A DNA stretch of 64,000 nt from Parietaria judaica (taxonomy: Eukaryota; Streptophyta; Magnoliopsida; Rosales; Urticaceae), in assembly GCA_954871525.1 (NCBI GenBank), contig OX940863.1, positions 7,168,001-7,232,000 on the forward strand, read 5' to 3'. The notes below the pieces were generated by a model, which worked only from the letters and a program-made list of their open reading frames with translations, was not told where the DNA came from and did not search any database. This document shows positions 51,201 to 63,567 of this stretch, one piece after another (within the stretch, counting starts at the first letter, position 1; every line of letters starts with the position of its first letter). The translations under genes were made by a program, and so were the position numbers.

Positions 51201-52529
51201 AAAATATGAAAGGATTAAAATGTTGACGAGAAATGCCATAGGAAATGCTATAGCATTTCCTATTGCATTTCTTTATTTTACATTTTTTACAACCTTAAAT
51301 TTCGAACCAATTGAAAAAAAAAATGATTTTGGGGCTTATACATTGGAATTTGAATATAACAAGAGTTCTCATGCAAAAATATGCAAGGATTAAATTGTTG
51401 CCGAGAAATGCCATAGAAATGCTATAGCATTTCCTATAGAATTTCTTTATTTTACATTTTTTACAACCTTAATTTTCGAACCAATTGAAAAAAATAATGA
51501 TTTTAGGGCTTATAAATTGGAATTTGAATATAACAAGAGTTCTCATGCAAAAATATGCAAGGATTAAATTGTTGATGAGAAATGCCATAGGAAATGCTCC
51601 TATAGCATTTCTTTATTTGACATTTTTTACAACCTTAAATTTCGAACCAATTAAAAAAATAATGATTTTAGGGCTTATACATTGGAATTTTAATATAACA
51701 AGAGTTCTCATGCAAAAATATGCAAGGATTAAATTGTTGCCGAGAAATTCCATAGGAAATGCTATAGCATTTCATATAGAATTTCTTTATTTTACATTTT
51801 TTACAACCTTAAATTTCGAACCAATTGAAAAATCAATGATTTTAGGGCTTATAAATTGGAATTTGAATATAACAAGAGTTCTCATGCAAAAATATGCAAG
51901 GATTAAATTGTTGACGAGAAATGCCATAGGAAATGCTATAGCATTTCCTATAGCATTTCTTTATTTGACATTTTTTACAACCTTAAATTTCAAACCAATT
52001 GAAAAAATAATGATTTTAGGGCTTATACATTGGAATTTGAATATAACAAGAGTTCTCATGAAAAAATATGCAAGGAATAAATTGTTGACGAGAAATGCCA
52101 TAGGAAATGCTAGCATTTCCTATAGCATTTCTTTATTTTACATTGTTTACGACCTAAAATTTTGAACCAATTGAAAAAGTAATGATTTTAGGGCTTATAC
52201 ATTGGAATTTGAATATAACAAGAGTTCTCATGCAAAAATATGAAAGGATTAAAATGTTGACGAGAAATGCCATAGGAAATGCTATAGCATTTCCTATTGC
52301 ATTTCTTTATTTTACATTTTTTACAACCTTAAATTTCGAACCAATTGAAAAAAAAAATGATTTTGGGGCTTATACATTGGAATTTGAATATAACAAGAGT
52401 TCTCATGCAAAAATATGCAAGGATTAAATTGTTGCCGAGAAATGCCATAGAAATGCTATAGCATTTCCTATAGAATTTCTTTATTTTACATTTTTTACAA
52501 CCTTAATTTTCGAACCAATTGAAAAAATA

Positions 52530-52694
52530 ATGATTTTAGGGCTTATAAATTGGAATTTGAATATAACAAGAGTTCTCATGCAAAAATATGCAAGGATTAA
52601 ATTGTTGATGAGAAATGCCATAGGAAATGCTCCTATAGCATTTCTTTATTTGACATTTTTTACAACCTTAAATTTCGAACCAATTAAAAAAATA
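52530..52694 (+). repeat. HOR monomer M1 (165 bp), reference unit
   Basis: Marked by CTTATAAATTGG, TTGTTGATGAG and GGAAATGCTCCTATAGC. A 9-bp deletion removes one quarter of the dyad, and TTATTTGACAT follows. Confidence 0.9.
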
Positions 52695-52868
52695 ATGATT
52701 TTAGGGCTTATACATTGGAATTTGAATATAACAAGAGTTCTCATGCAAAAATATGCAAGGATTAAATTGTTGCCGAGAAATTCCATAGGAAATGCTATAG
52801 CATTTCATATAGAATTTCTTTATTTTACATTTTTTACAACCTTAAATTTCGAACCAATTGAAAAATCA
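52695..52868 (+). repeat. HOR monomer M2 (174 bp), reference unit
   Basis: Marked by TTGTTGCCGAGAAATTCC and a dyad whose right flank is CATTTCATATAGAATTTC. It ends with CCAATTGAAAAATCA, the M3 start. Confidence 0.9.
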
Positions 52869-53042
52869 ATGATTTTAGGGCTTATAAATTGGAATTTGAA
52901 TATAACAAGAGTTCTCATGCAAAAATATGCAAGGATTAAATTGTTGACGAGAAATGCCATAGGAAATGCTATAGCATTTCCTATAGCATTTCTTTATTTG
53001 ACATTTTTTACAACCTTAAATTTCAAACCAATTGAAAAAATA
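52869..53042 (+). repeat. HOR monomer M3 (174 bp), reference unit
   Basis: Starts ATGATTTTAGGGCTTATAAA, has the full 44-bp dyad with one mismatch, then TTATTTGACAT and TTTCAAACC. Confidence 0.9.
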
Positions 53043-53214
53043 ATGATTTTAGGGCTTATACATTGGAATTTGAATATAACAAGAGTTCTCATGCAAAAAT
53101 ATGCAAGGAATAAATTGTTGACGAGAAATGCCATAGGAAATGCTAGCATTTCCTATAGCATTTCTTTATTTTACATTGTTTACGACCTAAAATTTCGAAC
53201 CAATTGAAAAAGTA
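53043..53214 (+). repeat. HOR monomer M4 (172 bp), reference unit
   Basis: Marked by GCAAGGAATAAATTG, the 2-bp shortened dyad centre GCTAGC, and TTGTTTACGACCTAAAATTT. Confidence 0.9.
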
Positions 53215-53389
53215 ATGATTTTAGGGCTTATACATTGGAATTTGAATATAACAAGAGTTCTCATGCAAAAATATGAAAGGATTAAAATGTTGACGAGAAA
53301 TGCCATAGGAAATGCTATAGCATTTCCTATTGCATTTCTTTATTTTACATTTTTTACAACCTTAAATTTCGAACCAATTGAAAAAAAAA
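53215..53389 (+). repeat. HOR monomer M5 (~175 bp), reference unit
   Basis: Marked by AAATATGAAAGGATTAAAAT and CATTTCCTATTGCATTTC. The closing A-run varies by 1-3 bases between units. Confidence 0.9.
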
Positions 53390-53562
53390 ATGATTTTGGG
53401 GCTTATACATTGGAATTTGAATATAACAAGAGTTCTCATGCAAAAATATGCAAGGATTAAATTGTTGCCGAGAAATGCCATAGAAATGCTATAGCATTTC
53501 CTATAGAATTTCTTTATTTTACATTTTTTACAACCTTAATTTTCGAACCAATTGAAAAAATA
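53390..53562 (+). repeat. HOR monomer M6 (173 bp), reference unit
   Basis: Starts ATGATTTTGGGGCTTATACA, has TTGTTGCCGAGAAATGCC, a 1-bp loss giving CCATAGAAATGC, and CTTAATTTTCGAACC before the next M1. Confidence 0.9.
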
Positions 53563-56311
53563 ATGATTTTAGGGCTTATAAATTGGAATTTGAATATAAC
53601 AAGAGTTCTCATGCAAAAATATGCAAGGATTAAATTGTTGATGAGAAATGCCATAGGAAATGCTCCTATAGCATTTCTTTATTTGACATTTTTTACAACC
53701 TTAAATTTCGAACCAATTAAAAAAATAATGATTTTAGGGCTTATACATTGGAATTTGAATATAACAAGAGTTCTCATGCAAAAATATGCAAGGATTAAAT
53801 TGTTGCCGAGAAATTCCATAGGAAATGCTATAGCATTTCATATAGAATTTCTTTATTTTACATTTTTTACAACCTTAAATTTCGAACCAATTGAAAAATC
53901 AATGATTTTAGGGCTTATAAATTGGAATTTGAATATAACAAGAGTTCTCATGCAAAAATATGCAAGGATTAAATTGTTGACGAGAAATGCCATAGGAAAT
54001 GCTATAGCATTTCCTATAGCATTTCTTTATTTGACATTTTTTACAACCTTAAATTTCAAACCAATTGAAATTATAATGATTTTAGGGCTTATACATTGGA
54101 ATTTGAATATAACAAGAGTTCTCATGCAAAAATATGCAAGGAATAAATTGTTGACGAGAAATGCCATAGGAAATGCTAGCATTTCCTATAGCATTTCTTT
54201 ATTTTACATTGTTTACGACCTAAAATTTCGAACCAATTGAAAAAGTAATGATTTTAGGGCTTATACATTGGAATTTGAATATAACAAGAGTTCTCATGCA
54301 AAAATATGAAAGGATTAAAATGTTGACGAGAAATGCCATAGGAAATGCTATAGCATTTCCTATTGCATTTCTTTATTTTACATTTTTTACAACCTTAAAT
54401 TTCGAACCAATTGAAAAAAAAAATGATTTTGGGGCTTATACATTGGAATTTGAATATAACAAGAGTTCTCATGCAAAAATATGCAAGGATTAAATTGTTG
54501 CCGAGAAATGCCATAGAAATGCTATAGCATTTCCTATAGAATTTCTTTATTTTACATTTTTTACAACCTTAATTTTCGAACCAATTGAAAAAATAATGAT
54601 TTTAGGGCTTATAAATTGGAATTTGAATATAACAAGAGTTCTCATGCAAAAATATGCAAGGATTAAATTGTTGATGAGAAATGCCATAGGAAATGCTCCT
54701 ATAGCATTTCTTTATTTGACATTTTTTACAACCTTAAATTTCGAACCAATTAAAAAAATAATGATTTTAGGGCTTATACATTGGAATTTGAATATAACAA
54801 GAGTTCTCATGCAAAAATATGCAAGGATTAAATTGTTGCCGAGAAATTCCATAGGAAATGCTATAGCATTTCATATAGAATTTCTTTATTTTACATTTTT
54901 TACAACCTTAAATTTCGAACCAATTGAAAAATCAATGATTTTAGGGCTTATAAATTGGAATTTGAATATAACAAGAGTTCTCATGCAAAAATATGCAAGG
55001 ATTAAATTGTTGACGAGAAATGCCATAGGAAATGCTATAGCATTTCCTATAGCATTTCTTTATTTGACATTTTTTACAACCTTAAATTTCAAACCAATTG
55101 AAAAAATAATGATTTTAGGGCTTATACATTGGAATTTGAATATAACAAGAGTTCTCATGCAAAAATATGCAAGGAATAAATTGTTGACGAGAAATGCCAT
55201 AGGAAATGCTAGCATTTCCTATAGCATTTCTTTATTTTACATTGTTTACGACCTAAAATTTCGAACCAATTGAAAAAGTAATGATTTTAGGGCTTATACA
55301 TTGGAATTTGAATATAACAAGAGTTCTCATGCAAAAATATGAAAGGATTAAAATGTTGACGAGAAATGCCATAGGAAATGCTATAGCATTTCCTATTGCA
55401 TTTCTTTATTTTACATTTTTTACAACCTTAAATTTCGAACCAATTGAAAAAAAAATGATTTTGGGGCTTATACATTGGAATTTGAATATAACAAGAGTTC
55501 TCATGCAAAAATATGCAAGGATTAAATTGTTGCCGAGAAATGCCATAGAAATGCTATAGCATTTCCTATAGAATTTCTTTATTTTACATTTTTTACAACC
55601 TTAATTTTCGAACCAATTGAAAAAATAATGATTTTAGGGCTTATAAATTGGAATTTGAATATAACAAGAGTTCTCATGCAAAAATATGCAAGGATTAAAT
55701 TGTTGATGAGAAATGCCATAGGAAATGCTCCTATAGCATTTCTTTATTTGACATTTATTACAACCTTAAATTTCGAACCAATTAAAAAATAATGATTTTA
55801 GGGCTTATACATTGGAATTTGAATATAACAAGAGTTCTCATGCAAAAATATGCAAGGATTAAATTGTTGCCGAGAAATTCCATAGGAAATGCTATAGCAT
55901 TTCATATAGAATTTCTTTATTTTACATTTTTTACAACCTTAAATTTCGAACCAATTGAAAAATCAATGATTTTAGGGCTTATAAATTGGAATTTGAATAT
56001 AACAAGAGTTCTCATGCAAAAATATGCAAGGATTAAATTGTTGACGAGAAATGCCATAGGAAATGCTATAGCATTTCCTATAGCATTTCTTTATTTGACA
56101 TTTTTTACAACCTTAAATTTCAAACCAATTGAAAAAATAATGATTTTAGGGCTTATACATTGGAATTTGAATATAACAAGAGTTCTCATGCAAAAATATG
56201 CAAGGAATAAATTGTTGACGAGAAATGCCATAGGAAATGCTAGCATTTCCTATAGCATTTCTTTATTTTACATTGTTTACGACCTAAAATTTCGAACCAA
56301 TTGAAAAAGTA

Positions 56312-57006
56312 ATGATTTTAGGGCTTATACATTGGAATTTGAATATAACAAGAGTTCTCATGCAAAAATATGAAAGGATTAAAATGTTGACGAGAAATGC
56401 CATAGGAAATGCTATAGCATTTCCTATTGCATTTCTTTATTTTACATTTTTTACAACCTTAAATTTCGAACCAATTGAAAAAAAAAATGATTTTGGGGCT
56501 TATACATTGGAATTTGAATATAACAAGAGTTCTCATGCAAAAATATGCAAGGATTAAATTGTTGCCGAGAAATTCCATAGGAAATGCTATAGCATTTCAT
56601 ATAGAATTTCTTTATTTTACATTTTTTACAACCTTAAATTTCGAACCAATTGAAAAATCAATGATTTTAGGGCTTATAAATTGGAATTTGAATATAACAA
56701 GAGTTCTCATGCAAAAATATGCAAGGATTAAATTGTTGACGAGAAATGCCATAGGAAATGCTATAGCATTTCCTATAGCATTTCTTTATTTGACATTTTT
56801 TACAACCTTAAATTTCAAATCAATTGAAAAAATAATGATTTTAGGGCTTATACATTGGAATTTGAATATAACAAGAGTTCTCATGCAAAAATATGCAAGG
56901 AATAAATTGTTGACGAGAAATGCCATAGGAAATGCTAGCATTTCCTATAGCATTTCTTTATTTTACATTGTTTACGACCTAAAATTTCGAACCAATTGAA
57001 AAAGTA
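56312..57006 (+). repeat. Four-monomer (695-bp) deleted HOR unit
   Basis: M5 starts here and the next M5 is at 57,007, 695 bp on, against 1,033 elsewhere. The unit reads M5, M6/M2 hybrid, M3, M4. The loss of 338 bp equals one M6 plus one M1 (173 + 165), as expected of an in-register exchange between M6 and M2. Confidence 0.9.
56487..56660 (+). repeat. Hybrid monomer M6/M2
   Basis: Begins with the M6 mark TTTTGGGGCTTATACA and continues after TTGTTGCCGAG with the M2 marks GAAATTCCATAGG and CATTTCATATAGAATTTC. M6 and M2 are identical between these marks, so the crossover lies in about 90 bp of shared sequence. Confidence 0.9.
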
Positions 57007-60000
57007 ATGATTTTAGGGCTTATACATTGGAATTTGAATATAACAAGAGTTCTCATGCAAAAATATGAAAGGATTAAAATGTTGACGAGAAATGCCATAG
57101 GAAATGCTATAGCATTTCCTATTGCATTTCTTTATTTTACATTTTTTACAACCTTAAATTTCGAACCAATTGAAAAAAAAATGATTTTGGGGCTTATACA
57201 TTGGAATTTGAATATAACAAGAGTTCTCATGCAAAAATATGCAAGGATTAAATTGTTGCCGAGAAATGCCATAGAAATGCTATAGCATTTCCTATAGAAT
57301 TTCTTTATTTTACATTTTTTACAACCTTAATTTTCGAACCAATTGAAAAAATAATGATTTTAGGGCTTATAAATTGGAATTTGAATATAACAAGAGTTCT
57401 CATGCAAAAATATGCAAGGATTAAATTGTTGATGAGAAATGCCATAGGAAATGCTCCTATAGCATTTCTTTATTTGACATTTTTTACAACCTTAAATTTC
57501 GAACCAATTAAAAAAATAATGATTTTAGGGCTTATACATTGGAATTTGAATATAACAAGAGTTCTCATGCAAAAATATGCAAGGATTAAATTGTTGCCGA
57601 GAAATTCCATAGGAAATGCTATAGCATTTCATATAGAATTTCTTTATTTTACATTTTTTACAACCTTAAATTTCGAACCAATTGAAAAATCAATGATTTT
57701 AGGGCTTATAAATTGGAATTTGAATATAACAAGAGTTCTCATGCAAAAATATGCAAGGATTAAATTGTTGACGAGAAATGCCATAGGAAATGCTATAGCA
57801 TTTCCTGTAGCATTTCTTTATTTGACATTTTTTACAACCTTAAATTTCAAACCAATTGAAAAAATAATGATTTTAGGGCTTATACATTGGAATTTGAATA
57901 TAACAAGAGTTCTCATGCAAAAATATGCAAGGAATAAATTGTTGACGAGAAATGCCATAGGAAATGCTAGCATTTCCTATAGCACTTCTTTATTTTACAT
58001 TGTTTACGACCTAAAATTTCGAACCAATTGAAAAAGTAATGATTTTAGGGCTTATACATTGGAATTTGAATATAACAAGAGTTCTCATGCAAAAATATGA
58101 AAGGATTAAAATGTTGACGAGAAATGCCATAGGAAATGCTATAGCATTTCCTATTGCATTTCTTTATTTTACATTTTTTACAACCTTAAATTTCGAACCA
58201 ATTGAAAAAAAAAATGATTTTGGGGCTTATACATTGGAATTTGAATATAACAAGAGTTCTCATGCAAAAATATGCAAGGATTAAATTGTTGCCGAGAAAT
58301 GCCATAGAAATGCTATAGCATTTCCTATAGAATTTCTTTATTTTACATTTTTTACAACCTTAATTTTCGAACCAATTGAAAAAATAATGATTTTAGGGCT
58401 TATAAATTGGAATTTGAATATAACAAGAGTTCTCATGCAAAAATATGCAAGGATTAAATTGTTGATGAGAAATGCCATAGGAAATGCTCCTATAGCATTT
58501 CTTTATTTGACATTTTTTACAACCTTAAATTTCGAACCAATTAAAAAAATAATGATTTTAGGGCTTATACATTGGAATTTGAATATAACAAGAGTTCTCA
58601 TGCAAAAATATGCAAGGATTAAATTGTTGCCGAGAAATTCCATAGGAAATGCTATAGCATTTCATATAGAATTTCTTTATTTTACATTTTTTACAACCTT
58701 AAATTTCGAACCAATTGAAAAATCAATGATTTTAGGGCTTATAAATTGGAATTTGAATATAACAAGAGTTCTGATGCAAAAATATGCAAGGATTAAATTG
58801 TTGACGAGAAATGCCATAGGAAATGCTATAGCATTTCCTATAGCATTTCTTTATTTGACATTTTTTACAACCTTAAATTTCAAACCAATTGAAAAAATAA
58901 TGATTTTAGGGCTTATACATTGGAATTTGAATATAACAAGAGTTCTCATGCAAAAATATGCAAGGAATAAATTGTTGACGAGAAATGCCATAGGAAATGC
59001 TAGCATTTCCTATAGCATTTCTTTATTTTACATTGTTTACGACCTAAAATTTCGAACCAATTGAAAAAGTAATGATTTTAGGGCTTATACATTGGAATTT
59101 GAATATAACAAGAGTTCTCATGCAAAAATATGAAAGGATTAAAATGTTGACGAGAAATGCCATAGGAAATGCTATAGCATTTCCTATTGCATTTCTTTAT
59201 TTTACATTTTTTACAACCTTAAATTTCGAACCAATTGAAAAAAAAAATGATTTTGGGGCTTATACATTGGAATTTGAATATAACAAGAGTTCTCATGCAA
59301 AAATATGCAAGGATTAAATTGTTGCCGAGAAATGCCATAGAAATGCTATAGCATTTCCTATAGAATTTCTTTATTTTACATTTTTTACAACCTTAATTTT
59401 CGAACCAATTGAAAAAATAATGATTTTAGGGCTTATAAATTGGAATTTGAATATAACAAGAGTTCTCATGCAAAAATATGCAAGGATTAAATTGTTGATG
59501 AGAAATGCCATAGGAAATGCTCCTATAGCATTTCTTTATTTGACATTTTTTACAACCTTAAATTTCGAACCAATTAAAAAAATAATGATTTTAGGGCTTA
59601 TACATTGGAATTTGAATATAACAAGAGTTCTCATGCAAAAATATGCAAGGATTAAATTGTTGCCGAGAAATTCCATAGAAAATGCTATAGCATTTCATAT
59701 AGAATTTCTTTATTTTACATTTTTTACAACCTTAAATTTCGAACCAATTGAAAAATCAATGATTTTAGGGCTTATAAATTGGAAGTTGAATATAACAAGA
59801 GTTCTCATGCAAAAATATGCAAGGATTAAATTGTTGACGAGAAATGCCATAGGAAATGCTATAGCATTTCCTATAGCATTTCTTTATTTGACATTTTTTA
59901 CAACCTTAAATTTCAAACCAATTGAAAAAATAATGATTTTAGGGCTTATACATTGGAATTTGAATATAACAAGAGTTCTCATGCAAAAATATGCAAGGAA

Positions 60001-60451
60001 TAAATTGTTGACGAGAAATGCCATAGGAAATGCTAGCATTTCCTATAGCATTTCTTTATTTTACATTGTTTACGACCTAAAATTTCGAACCAATTGAAAA
60101 AGTAATGATTTTAGGGCTTATACATTGGAATTTGAATATAACAAGAGTTCTCATGCAAAAATATGAAAGGATTAAAATGTTGACGAGAAATGCCATAGGA
60201 AATGCTATAGCATTTCCTATTGCATTTCTTTATTTTACATTTTTTACAACCTTAAATTTCGAACAAATTGAAAAAAAAATGATTTTGGGGCTTATACATT
60301 GGAATTTGAATATAACAAGAGTTCTCATGCAAAAATATGCAAGGATTAAATTGTTGCCGAGAAATGCCATAGAAATGCTATAGCATTTCCTATAGAATTT
60401 CTTTATTTTACATTTTTTACAACCTTAATTTTCGAACCAATTGAAAAAATA

Positions 60452-60797
60452 ATGATTTTAGGGCTTATAAATTGGAATTTGAATATAACAAGAGTTCTCA
60501 TGCAAAAATATGCAAGGATTAAATTGTTGCCGAGAAATTCCAAAGGAAATGCTATAGTATTTCATATAGAATTTCTTTATTTTACATTTTTTACAACCTT
60601 AAATTTTGAACCAATTGAAAAATCAATGATTTTAGGGCTTATAAATTGGAATTTGAATATAACAAGAATTCTCATGCAAAAATATGCAAGGATTAAATTG
60701 TTGACGAGAAATGCCATAGGAAATGCTAGCATTTCCTATAGCATTTCTTTATTTTACATTGTTTACGACCTAAAATTTCGAACCAATTGAAAAAATA
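60452..60797 (+). repeat. Edge of the amplified HOR: fused M1/M2 and M3/M4
   Basis: The monomer at 60,452 starts as M1 (CTTATAAATTGG) and becomes M2 (TTGCCGAGAAATTCCAAAGG). The next starts as M3 and ends as M4 (GGAAATGCTAGC, TTGTTTACGACC). CCAAAGG and GCTATAGTATTTC are shared with 23.87 kb, so the edge is paralogous to the earlier HOR/Y boundary. Confidence 0.82.
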
Positions 60798-61659
60798 ATG
60801 ATTTTAGGGAATATACATTGGAATTTGAATATTACAAGAGTTCTCATGCAAAAATATGCAAGGACTAAATTGTTGACGAGAAATGCCATAGGAAATGCTA
60901 TAGCATTTCCTATAGCATTTCTTTATTTGACATTTTTTACAACCTTAAATTTCGAACCAATTGAAAAAATAATGATTTTAGGGCTTATACATTGGAATTT
61001 GAATATAACAAGAGTTCTCATGCAAAAATATGCAAGGATTAAATTGTTGCCGAGAAATGCCATAGGAAATGCTATAGCATTTACTATAGAATTTCTTTAT
61101 TTTACATTTTTTACAACCTTAAATTTCGAACCAATTGAAAAAATAATGATTTTAGGGCTTATAAATTGGAATTTGAATATAACAAGAGTTCTCATGCAAA
61201 AATATGCAACGATTAAATTGTTGACGAGAAATGCCATAGGAAATGCTCTAGCATTTCCTATAGCATTTCTTTATTTTACATTGTTTACGACCTTAAATTT
61301 CGAACCAATTAAAAACAAATGATTTTAAAGCTTATACATTGGAATTTGAATATAACAAGAGTTCTCATGCAAAAATATGCATGGATTAAATTGTTGACGA
61401 GAAATGCCATAGGTAATGCTATAGAATTTCCTATAGCATTTTTTTATTTTACATTTTTTACAACCTTAAATTTCGAACCAATTGAAAAAATAATGAGTAT
61501 AGGGATTATACATTGGAATTTTAATATAACAAGAGTTCTCATGCAAAAATATGCAAGGATTAAATTGTTGACGAGAAATGCCATAGGAAATCATTTCCTA
61601 TAGCATTTCATTATTTTACATTGTTTACGTACTAAAATTTTGAACCAATTGAAAAAATA
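60798..61659 (+). repeat. Block Y', second copy of Y
   Basis: Same private markers as 24,095-24,764. It is about 190 bp longer because it keeps the monomer with CATTTACTATAGAATTTC, which block Y lacks but the Y-like segment at 22.4-23.25 kb has. Private changes include TGCATGGATTAAATTG near 61,379 and AATTAAAAACAAATGATT near 61,308. Confidence 0.82.
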
Positions 61660-62353
61660 ATGATTTTAGGGCTTATACATTGGAATTTGAATATAACAAG
61701 CGTTTTCATGCAAAAATATGCAAGGATTAAATTGTTGCCGAGAAATGCCATAGGATATGCTATAGCATTTCCTATAGCATTTCTTTATTTAACATTTTTT
61801 ACAACCTTAAATTTTGAACCAATTCAAAAAATAATGATTTTAGGGCTTATACATTGGAATTTTAATATAACAAGAGTTCTCATGCAAAAATATGCAACGA
61901 TTAAATTGTTGACGAGAAATGCCATAGGAAATGCTATAGCATTTCCTATAGCATTTCTTTATTTTACATTTTTTACAACCTTAAATTTCGAACCAATTGA
62001 AAAAATAATAATTTTAAAGCTTATACATTGGAATTTGAATATAACAAGAGTTCTCATGCAAAAATATGCAAGGATTAAATTGTTGACGAGAAATGCCATA
62101 TGTAATGCTATAGCATTTCCTATTGCATTTTTTTATTGTACATTTTTTACAACCTTAAATTTCGAACCAATTGAAAAAATAATGAGTTTAGGGATTATAC
62201 ATTGGAATTTGAATATAACAAGAGTTCTCATGCAAAAATATGCAAGGATTAAATTGTTGACGAGAAATGCCATAGGAAATGCTAGCATTTCTTATAGCAT
62301 TTGTTTATTTTACATTGTTTACGACCTAAAATTTCAAACCAATTGAAAAAATA
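61660..62353 (+). repeat. Block A', beginning
   Basis: Counterpart of 24.8-26.0 kb. Carries CAAGCGTTTTCATGC and GGATATGCTATAGC (private), CCATATGTAATGC near 62,097, AATGAGTTTAGGGATTATAC and CTAGCATTTCTTATAGC, all features of block A. Confidence 0.78.
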
Positions 62354-63567
62354 ATGATTTTAGGGCTTATACATTGGAATTTGAATATAACAAGAGTTCT
62401 CATGCAAAAATATGCAAGGATTAAAATGTTGACGAGAAATGCCATAGGAAATGCTATAGCATTTCCTATAGCATTTCTTTATTTTACACTTTTTACAACC
62501 TTAAATTTCAAACCAATTGAAAAAATAATGATTTTAGGGCTTATACATTGGAATTTGAATATAACAAGAGTTCTCATGCAAAAATATGCAAGGATTAAAT
62601 TGTTGACGAGAAATGCCATAGGAAATGCTATAGCATTTCCTATAGCATTTCTTTATTTTACATTTTTTACAACCTTAAATTTCGAACCAATTGAAAAAAT
62701 AATGATATTAAAGCTTATACATTGGAATTTGAATATAACAAGACTTCTCATGCAAAAATATGCAAGGATTAAATTGTTGACGAGAAATGCCATAGGAAAT
62801 GCTATAGCATTTCCTATAGCATTTCTTTATTTTACATTTTTTACAACCTTAAATTTCGAACTAATTGAAAAAATAATGATTTTAAAGCTTATACATTGGA
62901 ATTTGAATATAACAAGAGTTCTCATGCAAAAATATGCAAGGATTAAATTGTTGTCGAGAAATGCCATAGGAAATGCTAGCATTTCCTATAGCATTTCTTT
63001 ATTTTACATTGTTTACGACCTAAAATTTTGAACCAATTGAAAAAATAATGATTTTAGGGCTTATACATTGGAATTTGAATATAACAAGAATTCTCATGCA
63101 AAAATATGCAAGGATTAAAATGTTGACGAGAAATGCCATAGGAAATGCTATAGCATTTCCTATAGCATTTCTTTATTTTACATTTTTTACAACCTTAAAT
63201 TTCGAACCAATTGAAAAAATAATAATTTTAAAGCTTATACATTGGAATTTGAATATAACAAGAGTTCTCATGCAAAAATATGCAAGGATTAAATTGTTGA
63301 CGAGAAATGCCATATGTAATGCTATAGCATTTCCTATTGCATTTTTTTATTTTACATTTTTTACAACCTTAAATTTCGAACATATTGAAAAAATAATGAG
63401 TTTAGGGATTATACATTGGAATTTGAATATAACAAGAGTTCTCATGCAAAAATATGCAAGGATTAAATTGTTGACGAGAAATGCCGTAGGAAATGCTAGC
63501 ATTTCTTATAGCATTTGTTTATTTTACATTGTTTACGACCTAAAATTTTGAACCAATTGAAAAAATA
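62354..63567 (+). repeat. 1,214-bp tandem unit in A', copy 1 (7 monomers)
   Basis: Repeats at 63,568 with the private variant TTTTACACTTTTTACAACC at 62,484 and 63,698. It includes TTGTTGTCGAG near 62,950 and a second CCATATGTAATGC monomer near 63,311. Its first monomers match 26.0-26.6 kb. Confidence 0.82.

Larger units (their letters stand above)
45296..60451 (+). repeat. Amplified six-monomer HOR array, unit ~1,033 bp
   Basis: M1 starts at 45,296, 46,329, 47,363, 48,396, 49,428, 50,463, 51,497, 52,530, 53,563, 54,596, 55,628, 57,354, 58,387 and 59,420; the next M1-like start is 60,452. Spacings are 1,032-1,035 bp except one of 1,726 bp, which holds one normal and one four-monomer unit. Near-identity between units shows recent homogenisation. 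Unit-length scatter of 1-3 bp comes mainly from A-run length before ATGATTTT. Units up to about 52.5 kb mostly have M2 with GGAATTTTAATAT, later ones GGAATTTGAATAT. Confidence 0.94.

Noticed and set aside
45296..60451. CRISPR array, because of short palindromic segments at regular spacing
   Set aside because: The sequence between palindromes is the same repeated monomer rather than unique spacers. The period is 174 bp and no cas-like gene is present.
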